Assembly (NCBI RefSeq): GCF_001641265.1
Contig: NW_020167539.1
Span: 434,001 to 498,000 of the forward strand
Source: Pseudogymnoascus destructans
Taxonomy: Eukaryota > Ascomycota > Leotiomycetes > Thelebolales > Thelebolaceae
Direction: 5' to 3'
DNA: 64,000 nucleotides
Numbering within the stretch: the first letter of the stretch is position 1; every line of letters begins with the position of its first letter. Both the position numbers and the translations under genes were made by a program. Under the pieces are notes generated by a model that searched no databases, was not told where the DNA came from, and worked only from the letters and a program-made list of their open reading frames with translations. Of this stretch, positions 30,030 to 39,973 are shown in pieces.

Positions 30030-30758
30030 TTTTGCAGTAACAGTGATTACCCAATCTGCTGGAAATCCGCTATTCTCATACCAAGATGCAAGGTGGTTTT
30101 TACCTGCCACAATGACAAATGGCGGCACTGCCCAACCTTGAGAACTAACGCCTTGGATTACTGTAACCCATTCCCGATTGCCAGGCTGCACCTTTTTTTC
30201 CTTTGCCCGCCCATCTGAGCTCGTTACTACCGTTGCGCTTGAGATGACGCCCATCATAAACCCAGTCTCATCAAAGTTGTAGATATCTGCATTGTTGATG
30301 CCATACTTTAGAATTGTGTTCCATACAAGCTCAAACCAGCCACGAATGACTTCTGGATCTTCGCACTTAGCCCTCTGGTAGTCGTATTTTCGCTGGAAGC
30401 GTGTCCGGAGCTCTACATGGCGCTTAACAAAGTTTGAAGCCCAACGTGACCCGACGCGTGGCGCGTCGCGTGTTGCAAGTAGTCGATTTGCCATATCTTC
30501 AACAATAGACAACTGAGGAGGGAACCCTTTAGCAGCTAAGTCAAGTATATACTGAACAAGAACTGATTCCTCTAGGTTACTTAATTTCCGTAAGTTGGCT
30601 TGGATATCGCGTCGTGAAGGTATGCCTTGTAAACGGTGACGTAGCTTGCGGTGGTCTACGGAATAGATCCTAGCTGCAACTCGAAGGCGCAAATTTGGGT
30701 CGCTTTGCATAGCTTGGATAGCTAGCACTAATTTGCTTTCATCATTTTTATGGCGCAT
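30030..30758 (-). pseudogene. N-terminal half of the pogo-like transposase
   Basis: Starts MRHKNDESKLVLAIQAMQSD at 30758. It carries an N-terminal pipsqueak-type helix-turn-helix (RLRVAARIYSVDHRKLRHRL), a CENP-B-type second HTH (ANRLLATRDAPRVGSRWASN) and catalytic block one (IYNFDETGFMMGVI). It runs to WVITVTA, where the normal continuation (NGWTT) is missing because that sequence is now on the other strand at 29409. This half has no stops. Confidence 0.9.
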
Positions 30759-30811
30759 GTTTTGTTGTGGAGGAATTTAACATTTAGTTGGGGGGGTTGG
30801 TTACCGCATGA

Positions 30812-31738
30812 TGTAATGGTGGGTGCACCAGATGTGAGAATCTAGCCACCCAAGGAAGGGATGAATTTACTAAGACAACACACTGTCTTAGAAAACAGAG
30901 CCAAAGGGTTGTAGCTTAGACTATTCCACAACGCATTCAATCAGGTGTGTGATGTAGTGAAGTGGTTCAGACAAGTTGCAACAAATGTTGAGTCTGGGAA
31001 CTCAGGGGTAAGTCAGAGGTTAACACCTCACTGACTTTTCAGAAACAAGGAGTAACAAGATCAATGCTTGGAAGCTTGGAAAAGACGTGGAAGTATGTGA
31101 TAGTCGATTTACTGTATTGTCTGCTTGCCCTTTCTTAAGGAAAGGGCAATCCTATTTATGCTAAAGGAATGTAGTTCTCTCATTTTCCAAGACTTTCCAT
31201 GACTTATCAGGCTTGGTAACTGTAGTCGATGTAAGAGAATCCCATAGAACCATCTCTTAGGTTCGTAGCCTATAGGAAGTAAAAGGAGGTCCAAGGTCAG
31301 AGTACCCCTATAGACAAATTATGTCATAGACAAATTATGTCACAGACAAATTATGTCATAACTTAACCAATCTTGTGGGTAACTAAAGAGCGATGACATG
31401 TAATGAATCATAGAGGTTTGTAGGAGCTTTTAGAGCTATCGTTCATGCTCCTAGGCCTCTAGTTGGTAGAGATATGTCATGTGGTAATATGAGTGATGTC
31501 ATGTAATGAATCATAGAGGGTTGTAGAGATATGCTATGTGGTAATATTGGCCCAGTAACTAAGGAGCGATGACGTGTAATGAATCATAGATGGTTGTAGC
31601 AATCGTTGAGTAGTATTGCTCTTGTTGTTGGTGTGATAAGCCAAAATATGTATAGTGACTTGTAGGTTTGAGGAGGAGATTTCCAAGTTTGCTCTTGAGT
31701 TTGATAGCAAACTGAGTGCAACGAATGTCAGTATGACA
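30812..31738 (+). repeat. Solo LTR (927 bp) with CATGA target-site duplication
   Basis: TGTAATGGTGGG...GTCAGTATGACA with 5-bp CATGA at 30807-30811 and again at 31739-31743. This is a clean solo LTR and defines the ends of the LTR family seen at 4588, 5228 and 7911. A triple ACAAATTATGTCA unit lies at 31313-31360. It also preserves the empty target site of the intact pogo element at about 31155-31162. Confidence 0.93.
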
Positions 31739-31742
31739 CATG

Positions 31743-31788
31743 ATTTTGGCACTTTCGCTTGTTTGGCACTTTCGTTATACATGCACGT
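31743..31788 (-). repeat. Right TIR of the zinc-knuckle pogo element
   Basis: Exact complement of the left TIR, followed by TA. Its inner edge overlaps the target duplication of the nested LTR. Confidence 0.9.
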
Positions 31789-31790
31789 TA

Positions 31791-32206
31791 TTCAAAGCCA
31801 AAATGTACTAAATAAGTGGCACTTCTCTACAAATTCAAAAGGATAGACAAGCAATTTACATGGACTTTAGTGGCTTAAGCGTGTATTAGAGTTCTATAAA
31901 TATCTTGATGTGTTCTTGAAGCAAGCTGTAGATGAACTCCCCCCTTACTAAGATGCAGACTACTACATTGTCCTAGAACAAGATTCAATATTATGTTACG
32001 ATAGTCATGGAGGTCATGATGCTAGTCTAGATAAAGTAAGCTATATTAAATCTAAAGAGAGAAGAAGAAGAAAGGAAGGAAGAAGGTGAGGCTATTCATT
32101 ATTATATGCAGCTATATGCTTAGCGATCCCTTGTAATCTTAGTGGCCACTATAGCTGCCTGTTCCTATAGTTGCTAGCGGCTATAAGCTGTGATCATATG
32201 GATTCT
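31791..32206. other. Degraded repeat sequence
   Basis: No gene. A weak stretch at about 31900-32080 reads FLKQAVDELPPY, DADYYIVLEQDSI in one frame, faintly like the start of a gypsy reverse transcriptase, with stops. Low-complexity GAAGAAGAAAGG lies near 32065-32085. Confidence 0.4.
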
Positions 32207-32488
32207 TAGTAACGACGAACCTCAAAAGGCACAGAGCTAGTACTACTCTCAGACTCTGGATTTTTAAATAGCCAGCTTGCTCTTTAGTGGCTAGAGCATT
32301 TTGCAAAGCATACAGCTTTAGAGGATATGAAGGTTCTACTACTCAACTCTCATGTAAGCCATACAAGCCATGACTTCGTCATTGTAGTAGAAGAACATAA
32401 CATCATTATATACACCTTTCCCTCACATCTCACACACATTTTTCAGCCATTAGACATAGGAGTGTTCTAGCCTTATAAGTACTAGCAT

Positions 32489-33289
32489 TGTAAGGACACA
32501 GGGCACCTAACTCACAGTAATAGCATATGAGAGTGCGAGTCGGAGGCTAAACGGATGCTATCCTATAGGTCTACTACGAAGGATACAAAAAAGATGAAGA
32601 GAGGAACCCCCATTGGGTCAATCTCCTTAAGTACCCGAAATGGGTCCGACTCGGCTAACCTGCCTTCACTCTTCACCACGTGACCGTAACTTGTCCGACT
32701 CAGATACCTTCTGTCACTGAGGGAGAGGGATCCTTACAAGCATAGATGTAAGGACAGTTCGAACTGAGGCTGACCTTCGAGTCTGCAGAAGTATCCGAAG
32801 TATAATGTGAAGACTTCGATACTCGAAGCAGTAGGACCAGGTATAGTAGTTCAGGCTCCAAAGCATATACTTTATACCACAGGGGTCAAGTGGTGAGACT
32901 AACAGGTCGAAGTGGTTCGACTCGAAGTAAGGGAATGCAAAGTAAGTTGAAGCAGGAGGAATTGCAAGAAGGCCAAGTAGTGTATAATTTGCTAGCTAAA
33001 GATCAATAAGAGACATGAGCAATAAGTGCTTATATAACAGTAAAAATCCCTAGTGCCAAATAAGCGAAGGCACTAATTAACTGAACCCTAGCTAAGTGAG
33101 CCCTAGTGAAGCGAGCCAATAACAAGAGAGCCTAAGCCAGTAGTCATTTTGGGCTGATCTAGGTCAGCAAGTGAAGCGAAGTGAGCGAAGTGAGCGAAGC
33201 AGGTGAAGTGAATGACATAATGAAATAAGTACTAGAGACTAAAGCGAATCGAAGGGTCATGACACAAATATCGAAGGAGTGTCATGACA
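32489..33289. mobile_element. Unclassified 801-bp insertion in element B
   Basis: The transposase reading PYKYWH is interrupted at 32489 by sequence starting TGTAAGGACACAGG and ending GGAGTGTCATGACA. The transposase resumes at about 33290 (VAVLIAIQDIDITYNLQ-like). TG..CA ends suggest an LTR of another family, but the flanks (AGCAT / ATAGA) do not form a clean duplication. The interior has GAAGCGAAGTGAGCGAAG repeats (33170-33205) and no protein. Confidence 0.55.
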
Positions 33290-34087
33290 ATAGAGTAGCT
33301 GTGCTCATAGCTATACAAGACATAGACATTACCTACAACCTACAATCCTTCATGAGAGATCTCACCCAAATCCAGAAGTAGACTTTTAAGGAGTCTACAA
33401 TAGACTTAGCTTTCTAGAAAGCTATAATCTAGCTAATAAGCTGTAATACAGCTATTATGAAGCTATGCACCTACTTACAGCCTACGCCTATGCCTACTAT
33501 GCCTACCCTACTAATACGGGTTTCTACACCTAAACCCTCTACTTTTCAGGCTGTAGAAGAGGAGCTATAGTACTAGAAACATCAGGTTCTAGAGGGCTTT
33601 AGTAGCCCCTCAAAAGAGAGCTACTGCAATTGGCTTACCGGAACCGACGAGGTTGTGGTAGGCGGCTAGCTTTAAGAACACGACCTACGGGCTATTTGGC
33701 GCTAGGTTAAGAAGTCGAAGAAGCGGGCAAGCCGAAGCCAGGCCCGGCTTGGTGAGCTCCAAGCTGCTCACGCTCACGAGCTTCGGGCCTAGAAAGCCGA
33801 GCTTCAAGCCTACTGTAGAAGCTTGCAGCCAAAGAAGCCCGGGTAGCCCGCTAGGCTAGAAACCGGGCTAATAACCAGCTTAAAAGATCGGGACCCAATT
33901 CGGGCCCTAAAAGCTGCTGAGAGTGAGTGCGAGAGAGGGAGCGGGAGTCAGCGTGGGAGTGAGGGAGTGAGCGTGGGAGTGATGAAGTGATAATTTCTTA
34001 CAATGATTGATTTATGTACCTTTACATACAAATTACTATGTAGTGGTACTTATAGCCTACATATTGCGAAACCGCGCGGATCGCTTC

Positions 34088-34126
34088 CTCCAACCTTGAG
34101 CGAAGCGAAAATTTGGTCACGACGAT
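34088..34126 (-). repeat. Right TIR of element B, matching the left TIR of element A
   Basis: The reverse complement of this 39-bp sequence matches 3661-3699 with two differences, and it is followed by TA (34127-34128). Confidence 0.75.
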
Positions 34127-34519
34127 TAAGCATCAAGGAAATGAAATGATCAATATATGCAAACAATCAATTTAATACTATTGGTGCTTAAACTATATCC
34201 TCGGTACTGTAAATGTTCATGTTCAATTCAAAGCGAGCGCCCGAACTCTTGCCGGTCTGATGCCTACGCCAGTCACCCCGCTGGCTCTAAAGGGGTATGC
34301 ACCAGCCTGCTTCCCGGGTTCAATTCCTTCAATAATGTAGAGAACGATCATTTGAATTATGCTGACGGTTCAGAAAGCAAAGTAGATATCTTCAAAACGC
34401 CGTGCCCACTGTGCCGCCACCGTATTCATACAACACGTATATAAGAAACAGCCCCCCCTTGCTGTTCGGTTCAGGCCAACCGTTTCAACTCCGTAGTCCC
34501 TTTCAATCATCAAATCTTG
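34127..34519. other. Intergenic between repeat island and bHLH gene
   Basis: No gene seen. It contains the 3' flank of the bHLH gene. A GGGTTCAATTCC stretch near 34317 looks like a tRNA B box, but no cloverleaf could be drawn. Confidence 0.5.
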
Positions 34520-34967
34520 TTATTTTTTGAATCCATCTTTCACGCTTCCCCCCAGTTGCTCAATCCTCTCCACTAGTTGCTCGCGTTCTCGTAGTTGTTG
34601 TCGCATGTATGATACCGTCTTGTTAAGCACGATGCTTTCGCTCCTGCCTTGTCCTTCCAATCCCGGCACCAGCTCGGTAAGTCTGTCGAATCCTTCTCGA
34701 ATAGCCTGACGTCGCTTTTGCTCTGTAGATCGCAAGTTAGCCGTTGCGCCGACGGAAATGCAGCGCCACCTGACCAGTCGTCGGCGCAGATGAGATTACG
34801 CCAGCCACGGCCTCAGCAAGCAAGAATAGACATCACTCACCAGACGCGATATGGTTCGCCTTCTTCTCATGCTCTGAAAGTCTCGGTTTGTCGTCCACAT
34901 TGCTCGTTGCGCTTCCGTTGGCCGAAGCCTCTCGCCCAGTTTGTGATGTATTGGCCGGAGACGACAT
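34520..34967 (-). CDS. Ino4-like bHLH transcription factor (109 aa, 2 exons)
   Basis: Exons 34967-34841 and 34722-34520; intron 34723-34840 (GTGAGT...CTACAG). Start MSSPANTSQTGREASANGS. The splice restores the bHLH basic region: EHEKKANHIASEQKRRQAIR, with the contact residues His, Glu and Arg spaced as in E-box binders. Then helix 1 FDRLTELVPG, a short loop EGQGRSESI and helix 2 VLNKTVSYMRQQLREREQLV. The protein is almost only a bHLH domain, like yeast Ino4, which pairs with Ino2 on phospholipid genes. The partner here is unknown, so the Ino4 likeness is structural. It is divergent from the Maf gene. Confidence 0.85.
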
Positions 34968-35351
34968 GGCATCAGCCCTCGCGCTCGTCTCAACAAGGTA
35001 GCACGGGCGTTACTCATGCGCTAAGGACATAACGGCGATGCCCTTGTATATGAGGAATAATGGTGTAGAGTATACGCGGAGACCAGTCGTAAGGCCAATT
35101 CGCACATCTAGCCACTTCTGCGCTCTGGGGTTCACTCTCGCGGTTATGGGGCATTGATCACATGCAACGAAAGTTCAACAAATCCCCACAAGGCTTTATT
35201 TACCCTGCCAGTCCCCTTACAGCCTAGCGCCATCTTGTTCCTGAGACCAACCAGCTCGCTCAGCCTTGTGCCACGACGACCGCCGAACCCGCCACAGGGA
35301 AAATCCTCAGCCTTTTCCATCGCCGAAACATCCCATTAAAAGAAACAGATC
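34968..35351. promoter_or_regulatory. Divergent promoter between bHLH and Maf genes
   Basis: 384 bp between the two start codons; no gene inside. Nothing more specific can be supported. Confidence 0.45.
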
Positions 35352-36285
35352 ATGGCCGACACCAAGATACCCCTGGAGCCTCCTCCAAACTACGAAGACG
35401 CCGCCGCCCAGCACGGCACGCCGGCCGCTCCAATGGCCAAGCCGCTCCCCCGCGGCCCCTTCCCCTTGGACATCCCCGTCCTCATTCAACTGCGGGGAAA
35501 GCGCGTCGTCCTAGCTTCAGCGAGCCCGCGACGGAAACAACTTCTCGGTCAGGCATGTGTCTCCACCCCCTACCCCTCCTTCCAACACCAAGCCGCTCCT
35601 TCGCCGCGACCCCGCCCGCCGGGGCCACCACATGCTCAATCCAATAGATGAAGTGAGTTCCTAACGCGCCATGTAGATTGGGCTCACGAACATCGAAATC
35701 ACGCCCTCGACTAAGCCGGAGAACCTCGACAAGGTCGGCCTCGGCGCCTTCGATTACGTGCTCCGCACCGCGCAGAAGAAGTGTCTGGATGTGTACCAGA
35801 CGCTGCTTGCAAATTCGCTCAAGTCTATCCCGGACCCGACGATGGTCATCGCTGCTGACACCGTCGTTGTCACGACCTCGGGTCGCATCCTCGAGAAGCC
35901 GCGTTCTGAGGCCGAGCATCTCGCAATGCTGCGTATGCTGCGCGACCAGGTGGCCCATAAGGTGTACACGGCGGTGTGCGTCCTTGTGCCGCGCGACGAC
36001 GCCCGCGCGCCGGGGTATAATATGGAGAGTTTGGTTGAAGAGACGAAGGTGGTGTTTGATGAGACGGCGAGCGATGAGTTTATCTCTGCGTATGTGAAGA
36101 CGAGGGAGGCGGTGGGGATGGCGGGCGGGTATGGGATTCAGGGGATGGGGGGACTGTTGGTGGACAGGATTGAGGGGGCATATGATAATGTGGTTGGGTT
36201 GCCGTTGAGGGCGACGTTGGCGCTGATGGAGAAGACGCTGTTTATGCAGGGGAGTGATGATGAGGACGAGGATGAGGAGGAGTAG
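35352..36285 (+). CDS. Maf-type nucleoside triphosphate pyrophosphatase (269 aa, 2 exons)
   Basis: Exons 35352-35552 and 35677-36285. The intron 35553-35676 has a GC donor (CAG|GCATGT), a CTAAC branch site and a TAG acceptor; read through, the frame ends after unrelated Pro-rich residues. The family cleaves non-canonical or pyrimidine NTPs to NMP plus pyrophosphate, preventing misincorporation and restraining division. Motifs: VVLASASPRRKQLLGQ (nucleotide-binding ASxSPRR), PSTKPENLD, VIAADTVVV (metal-binding Asp), ILEKPRSEAEHLAML, HKVYTAVCVL, and GYGIQGMGGLLVDRIEGAYD ending in NVVGLP. A Pro-rich 40-residue N-terminal extension and an acidic DEDEDEEE tail are fungal additions. Assignment is firm; substrate preference is not known. 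Confidence 0.92.
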
Positions 36286-36650
36286 GGGGGTGATAGGTGT
36301 TTGGGGAGGCGTCTGGAAATGTGGGTAGATACTATAGAATGGGTTGGCTGCTGATAATATAAAATACGATTTCCGAGATCGAAGTATTTCTTATGAACTG
36401 CTGCATTTATATGATAGGTCTCTGTTGATGCACATGTACATGTTAATAGAAGCATCGTTATGATAGGTTTCACAAGTGTTTCTCACGTAGTCTTAAAATG
36501 CATATAAAATCAACTGACCTTCTTATTCTGACCTATTATGAAGGCGTTGGATGTAGTATTTCCTCATCAACAAAGTACCCATATGCTCATGTGTTCAGGC
36601 AGAACCAGACTGGTATCTACAGCGCCTAAACTCCCATTGAAAATGCATCA
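36286..36650. other. Convergent 3' intergenic region
   Basis: AT-rich spacer between the ends of the Maf and Ada3 genes, presumably with both poly(A) signals. No gene. Confidence 0.5.
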
Positions 36651-38775
36651 TTACTCGTCATCAACCTCTTCATCCCAGTTCTCCCTCTCACGCTTCATGT
36701 ACTCGGCCATGGCCTCATCAGTGAAGATGCTGCTGCCCTCATCGGCAGCGCGAGGAACCCTACCGGTGTCACCCTCGAAGACAGGACCGATGTTCTCGAT
36801 CCACTTCTTGCGTCTCTCCATGAGCGTCTTGGTAGCATCCCCAATGCCCGGTCTGGCCATGCCCTGAGAAACCACGTGACTCCCACCTCCAGCACCGCCT
36901 GGTCGCTTTGCCTTTGTCTTCTTGCCCATGGTGCGGGTGCGCTTGGAGAAGGATGCTTGGACCTGGCTGTCGAGATCCTCGAGGATGGTGGAGTACTCCT
37001 GGTGAGCCATGCGTTCCTTGCCCTTGTCCATCAAGATCGCCTTGCGCGCGTTGTTCTCGATGACTTTCTCCTTGAGCATGGCGGTGAGAAGACGCAAGCG
37101 TGCGGACACCTCATCGTCCTCGCCGTTGTCGTACTGAGGATCGGCACTCTCAGGCATGAGGCCAATGTAGCGGAGCTCCTGCTTGACGCGCTCGTCGACT
37201 TGCACGTGGTCCAGCTTTGGGTGGTTCGCCTTCTTCCAGCCCTCAGAAGTTGATTCAGTCATGTAGGTTGCTGGGGGAAGTGGCGCAGCTGGTGGATCGA
37301 GTGGCATAGGGTCAAGGCCAAGGGAGCTGTCGAGGTCGGCGTTGGAGTCGACATTTCCGTTTGCGGCAGCGTTCTGCTCAGAAGGTGGGGCTCTGTTCTC
37401 TGGGCGGAGGAGTGACAAAAGGCGTCCAAGTACTGGGCCAACAGAGATCTCGTCTGTCTCAGCAGTGGCCTCATCGAGGTCTTCAATGGAACCGCGTGGC
37501 TCGTTGGCAGGAAGCTTGTCACGGTTTTGACGCGGGTCAGCCAGGCCGTCTTCTTCAGCCCAAATCTCAGTGTAGTGCTTCTTGCCACGAGGTGGGATGA
37601 TGAAATCATTGACCCTATCACCACGGTCGCGGAGGAACGCAAGATCCTCTTCAGTGAAAGGACGTAAATACCCCTCAATGTGGGTTGCAAAGGTAGTGGC
37701 TTGAACCTGATTCACTGGCTTCGCGTTGCTGAAGTCCTTGTCGGGCGGGGTGCCAGGAATAAGATCGTGCAAGTCATCGTGTGGATATTCCGCAACGGAA
37801 TAGATCTTCTTGATCTCTTCTTCAGACATGTCGGGAGTTACTTTGCGGATTTCGTATTCAGTTGGGTCAGGATAGGTCCAGGGGTCGTCACCAAAGGTCA
37901 TGATGTGAGGAACTGCGGGAGCTGAAGGTGGTTGGTGCTCGTCTTCACTGCTTGAGTCTTCGCCAACCTGGATGGTAGGAACAGACGTTTTCTTCTTAGC
38001 AGCCGCGCCTGTGGGTGGTGGTGTCGTTTGCTCGACCGGGGACAAAGAAGAACTAGCGGAGGCTTCACGCGACACACCCCGCGACCGGCCCCGACCTGGC
38101 TTCTGAGAAGCCCTTCCTGACGATACAGATGGAGCACCCTCTGTAATACAATTAGTTCTTAATCGATAAAGCTGGTGAATATCCTTTGAAGATATTATGG
38201 GTGATACCCAGCAAGCTGCATGGGCAACCACAGAAAACTGGAATTCACATACCAATCTTTGAACCATCCTGAGGCGCAAGAACATGAGCTCCATGAGTCA
38301 ATGGCCTATCCTCCTTCATCTTGCTCGAGTCCTTCTTCTTTCTCATCTTGCTGGCCTGCCGTCCGCGTTCGGCAGCTTCGTCTGCAGCTTCTCTGTCTAT
38401 ACGTTCTTGTTCTCTGCGTTCGGTTTCGACTTGATCTTTACGTTGAGCAGAGAGTAACCTCATGCCACGGTCACAAACTTTTCCTCTTGCTTCTGCAACA
38501 TCAAGCAGACGATTGATTGAGTCTATTATTGTGTCGATGGCCTTGGAGTCGGGGATGGACGAGCCAATCTGGGGGTCAACGATGTCGTCGTATGAGGCTT
38601 GTGGGAATGGAATCATTGTGAGCTCAAGATATCTGCTTTCACTCTCGGTACCCGCAAGAATGCCTGGGGCACTCGCAGAGCTCGGCGTCGTGTTACGGCT
38701 GCGAGATCTTCGAGACTCTCGGTGTCCCCCTGAGCGTTTCCCAGTGCCCTTCTGGGCCGATGGATGTGGCGGCAT
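36651..38775 (-). CDS. ngg1: SAGA/ADA complex subunit Ada3 (Ngg1), 670 aa, 2 exons
   Basis: Exons 38775-38253 and 38140-36651; intron 38141-38252 (GTATGT...TTACAG), joining GSKI-EGAPSVSS. Ada3 links the Gcn5 acetyltransferase and Ada2 within SAGA/ADA in the nucleus. The N-terminal part carries QIGSSIPDSKAIDTIIDSIN and a charged coiled-coil (QVETERREQERIDREAADEA). Next come a Ser/Pro-rich linker, WTYPDPTEYEIRKVTPDMSE, and LRPFTEEDLAFLRDRGD. The C-terminal Ada3 domain spans about residues 480-630: VDERVKQELRYIGLMPE, VSARLRLLTAMLKEKVIENN, MAHQEYSTILEDLDSQVQAS, ending RRKKWIENIGPVFEGDTGR. The length is typical for filamentous fungi. The adjoining genes are unrelated. Confidence 0.9.
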
Positions 38776-39973
38776 TCTGGCGGCGGCGGGTTAGAGCTGC
38801 GGCGAGGAGGCGGCGGCGGCCCTGGACTATGTCCTTATATCCAAGATACGGCAATATGATGCAATTCAGCTTTACAAGTTATAGGACGTTGGTATAATGG
38901 CCATTGGATTTGAGGAGATTCAGAGAGTGGTGGGTTTGTGAGGCGCGTGTTGTCGCGATGCTCTTTGTCGCCTGTGGTGCATATCACGTGGATGACACGC
39001 CGGCGACCCTTAGTCATCATGCACCTGCCATGTCATCGGATTGAAGACAGCGATGCTTCCAGAGTACAAGTGTGGTACTCCCCTTCCCCGCAAAAAAAGC
39101 TACTGACAAGGGTACAGTGATGTCACACAAAGAATTTGGCCAGGAACACTTAGAGGACTCTCTATCAGAAGATTGCCTGCGAGTCCGAAATATGAGAATA
39201 TTTGGTATTAGGACGTGATATGGCGGCGGATTGCCAGTAGAAATATAACTGCGTTGGGAGATGAGGGCAGTATATCAGCTTTGCCAAGAACTCCAAAAAG
39301 TCGCAGCCGGCTCCGACGTCTCAAGATCACGACGACCTTAAACTCCCCCCCCGCCTGCTCCACAATCCATCAGTGCCACGCTTCCACTGCAATAGTGAAG
39401 ATCAGAACGATCGAGCATCGTCTGTATTTTTTACATATATACGGACGTTAATTGTGGGAGGAGAGGCCCAAAGGCTTACAGGTTCCACGGCGATTACACA
39501 ACACAACAACACAACAACACAACCGGCACTCGACAACTGATGCACTCTTACACATCATCCTCCGCACCCTGCTGTGGTTTCAGCTCATAATGGGTAAGTA
39601 ATCGCTGTTTAAGTTGTCTATTAAGCCTTATTCCAAGCGCATACTATGCGCCTGGTATAGAGTAGCAGTCGGGCGTTGAACAATGTCATCTCTTCGGAAT
39701 GACGGAAGTAGCAGATGCTAACCATTTTGCAGCGGCCCAATCTATGAAGATCTCAGTGTATGTACTGGATTGCTTCCCGCCCCTTCGAATTCCGGTGGCG
39801 CCGCGATAGGATCCTTTGTTTGTGGCAATACTGGCTGGAACAATGGGAACCTCTGCGGTGCTATCAACAATGTCATACCCGCTGTGTTGGGATGGGCATA
39901 CAGACATCTGGCCACCTTCTGTCTCTTCCTGAGTTGTATGCTAATCTAGGGGCTTTAGAATTGCCTTTACAGA
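38776..39973. other. Upstream region of Ada3 and unresolved 5' end of the RING gene
   Basis: Contains the Ada3 promoter (GGCGGC repeats at 38780-38820) and an ACAACACAAC microsatellite at 39497-39522. The first exon(s) of the RING gene should lie in about 39590-39970. One frame at 39740-39950 reads ICEDLSV-like then GAAIGSFVCGNTGWNNGNLC, but I could not join it convincingly to the downstream exons. Confidence 0.45.

Larger units (their letters stand above)
29028..31788 (-). mobile_element. Zinc-knuckle pogo-like DNA transposon with internal inversion and nested solo LTR
   Basis: 46-bp TIRs (29028-29073 and 31743-31788) begin ACGTGCATGTATAACG and are flanked by TA on both sides (29026-29027, 31789-31790). 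Each TIR contains a duplicated CGAAAGTGCCAAA. Coding parts: N-terminal half on minus (30030-30758), catalytic middle on plus (about 29409-30025), zinc-knuckle tail on minus (29135-29408). An LTR with perfect 5-bp target duplication sits against the right TIR (30812-31738). The TE lies just 3' of the threonyl-tRNA synthetase gene (stop 28958). Confidence 0.92.
32207..34126 (+). pseudogene. Pogo-like element B: degraded transposase C-terminal half and right end
   Basis: Plus strand reads GTELVLLSDSGF ... MKVLLLNSHVSHTSHDFVIV, NIIIYTFPSHLTHIFQPLDI and, after an 801-bp insertion, tracts matching MRDLTQIQK, TFKESTIDLAF and the Lys/Ala-rich tail. It ends at a TIR (34088-34126) that matches the left TIR of element A. 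The second catalytic Asp has become Asn (LLNSH), with several stops (TAG) in place of CAG or TGG. The N-terminal half is absent. It belongs to the same family as element A. Confidence 0.8.

Noticed and set aside
34240..34335. tRNA-like B box (GGGTTCAATTCC) near 34317
   Set aside because: No acceptor stem, A box or cloverleaf could be formed around it.
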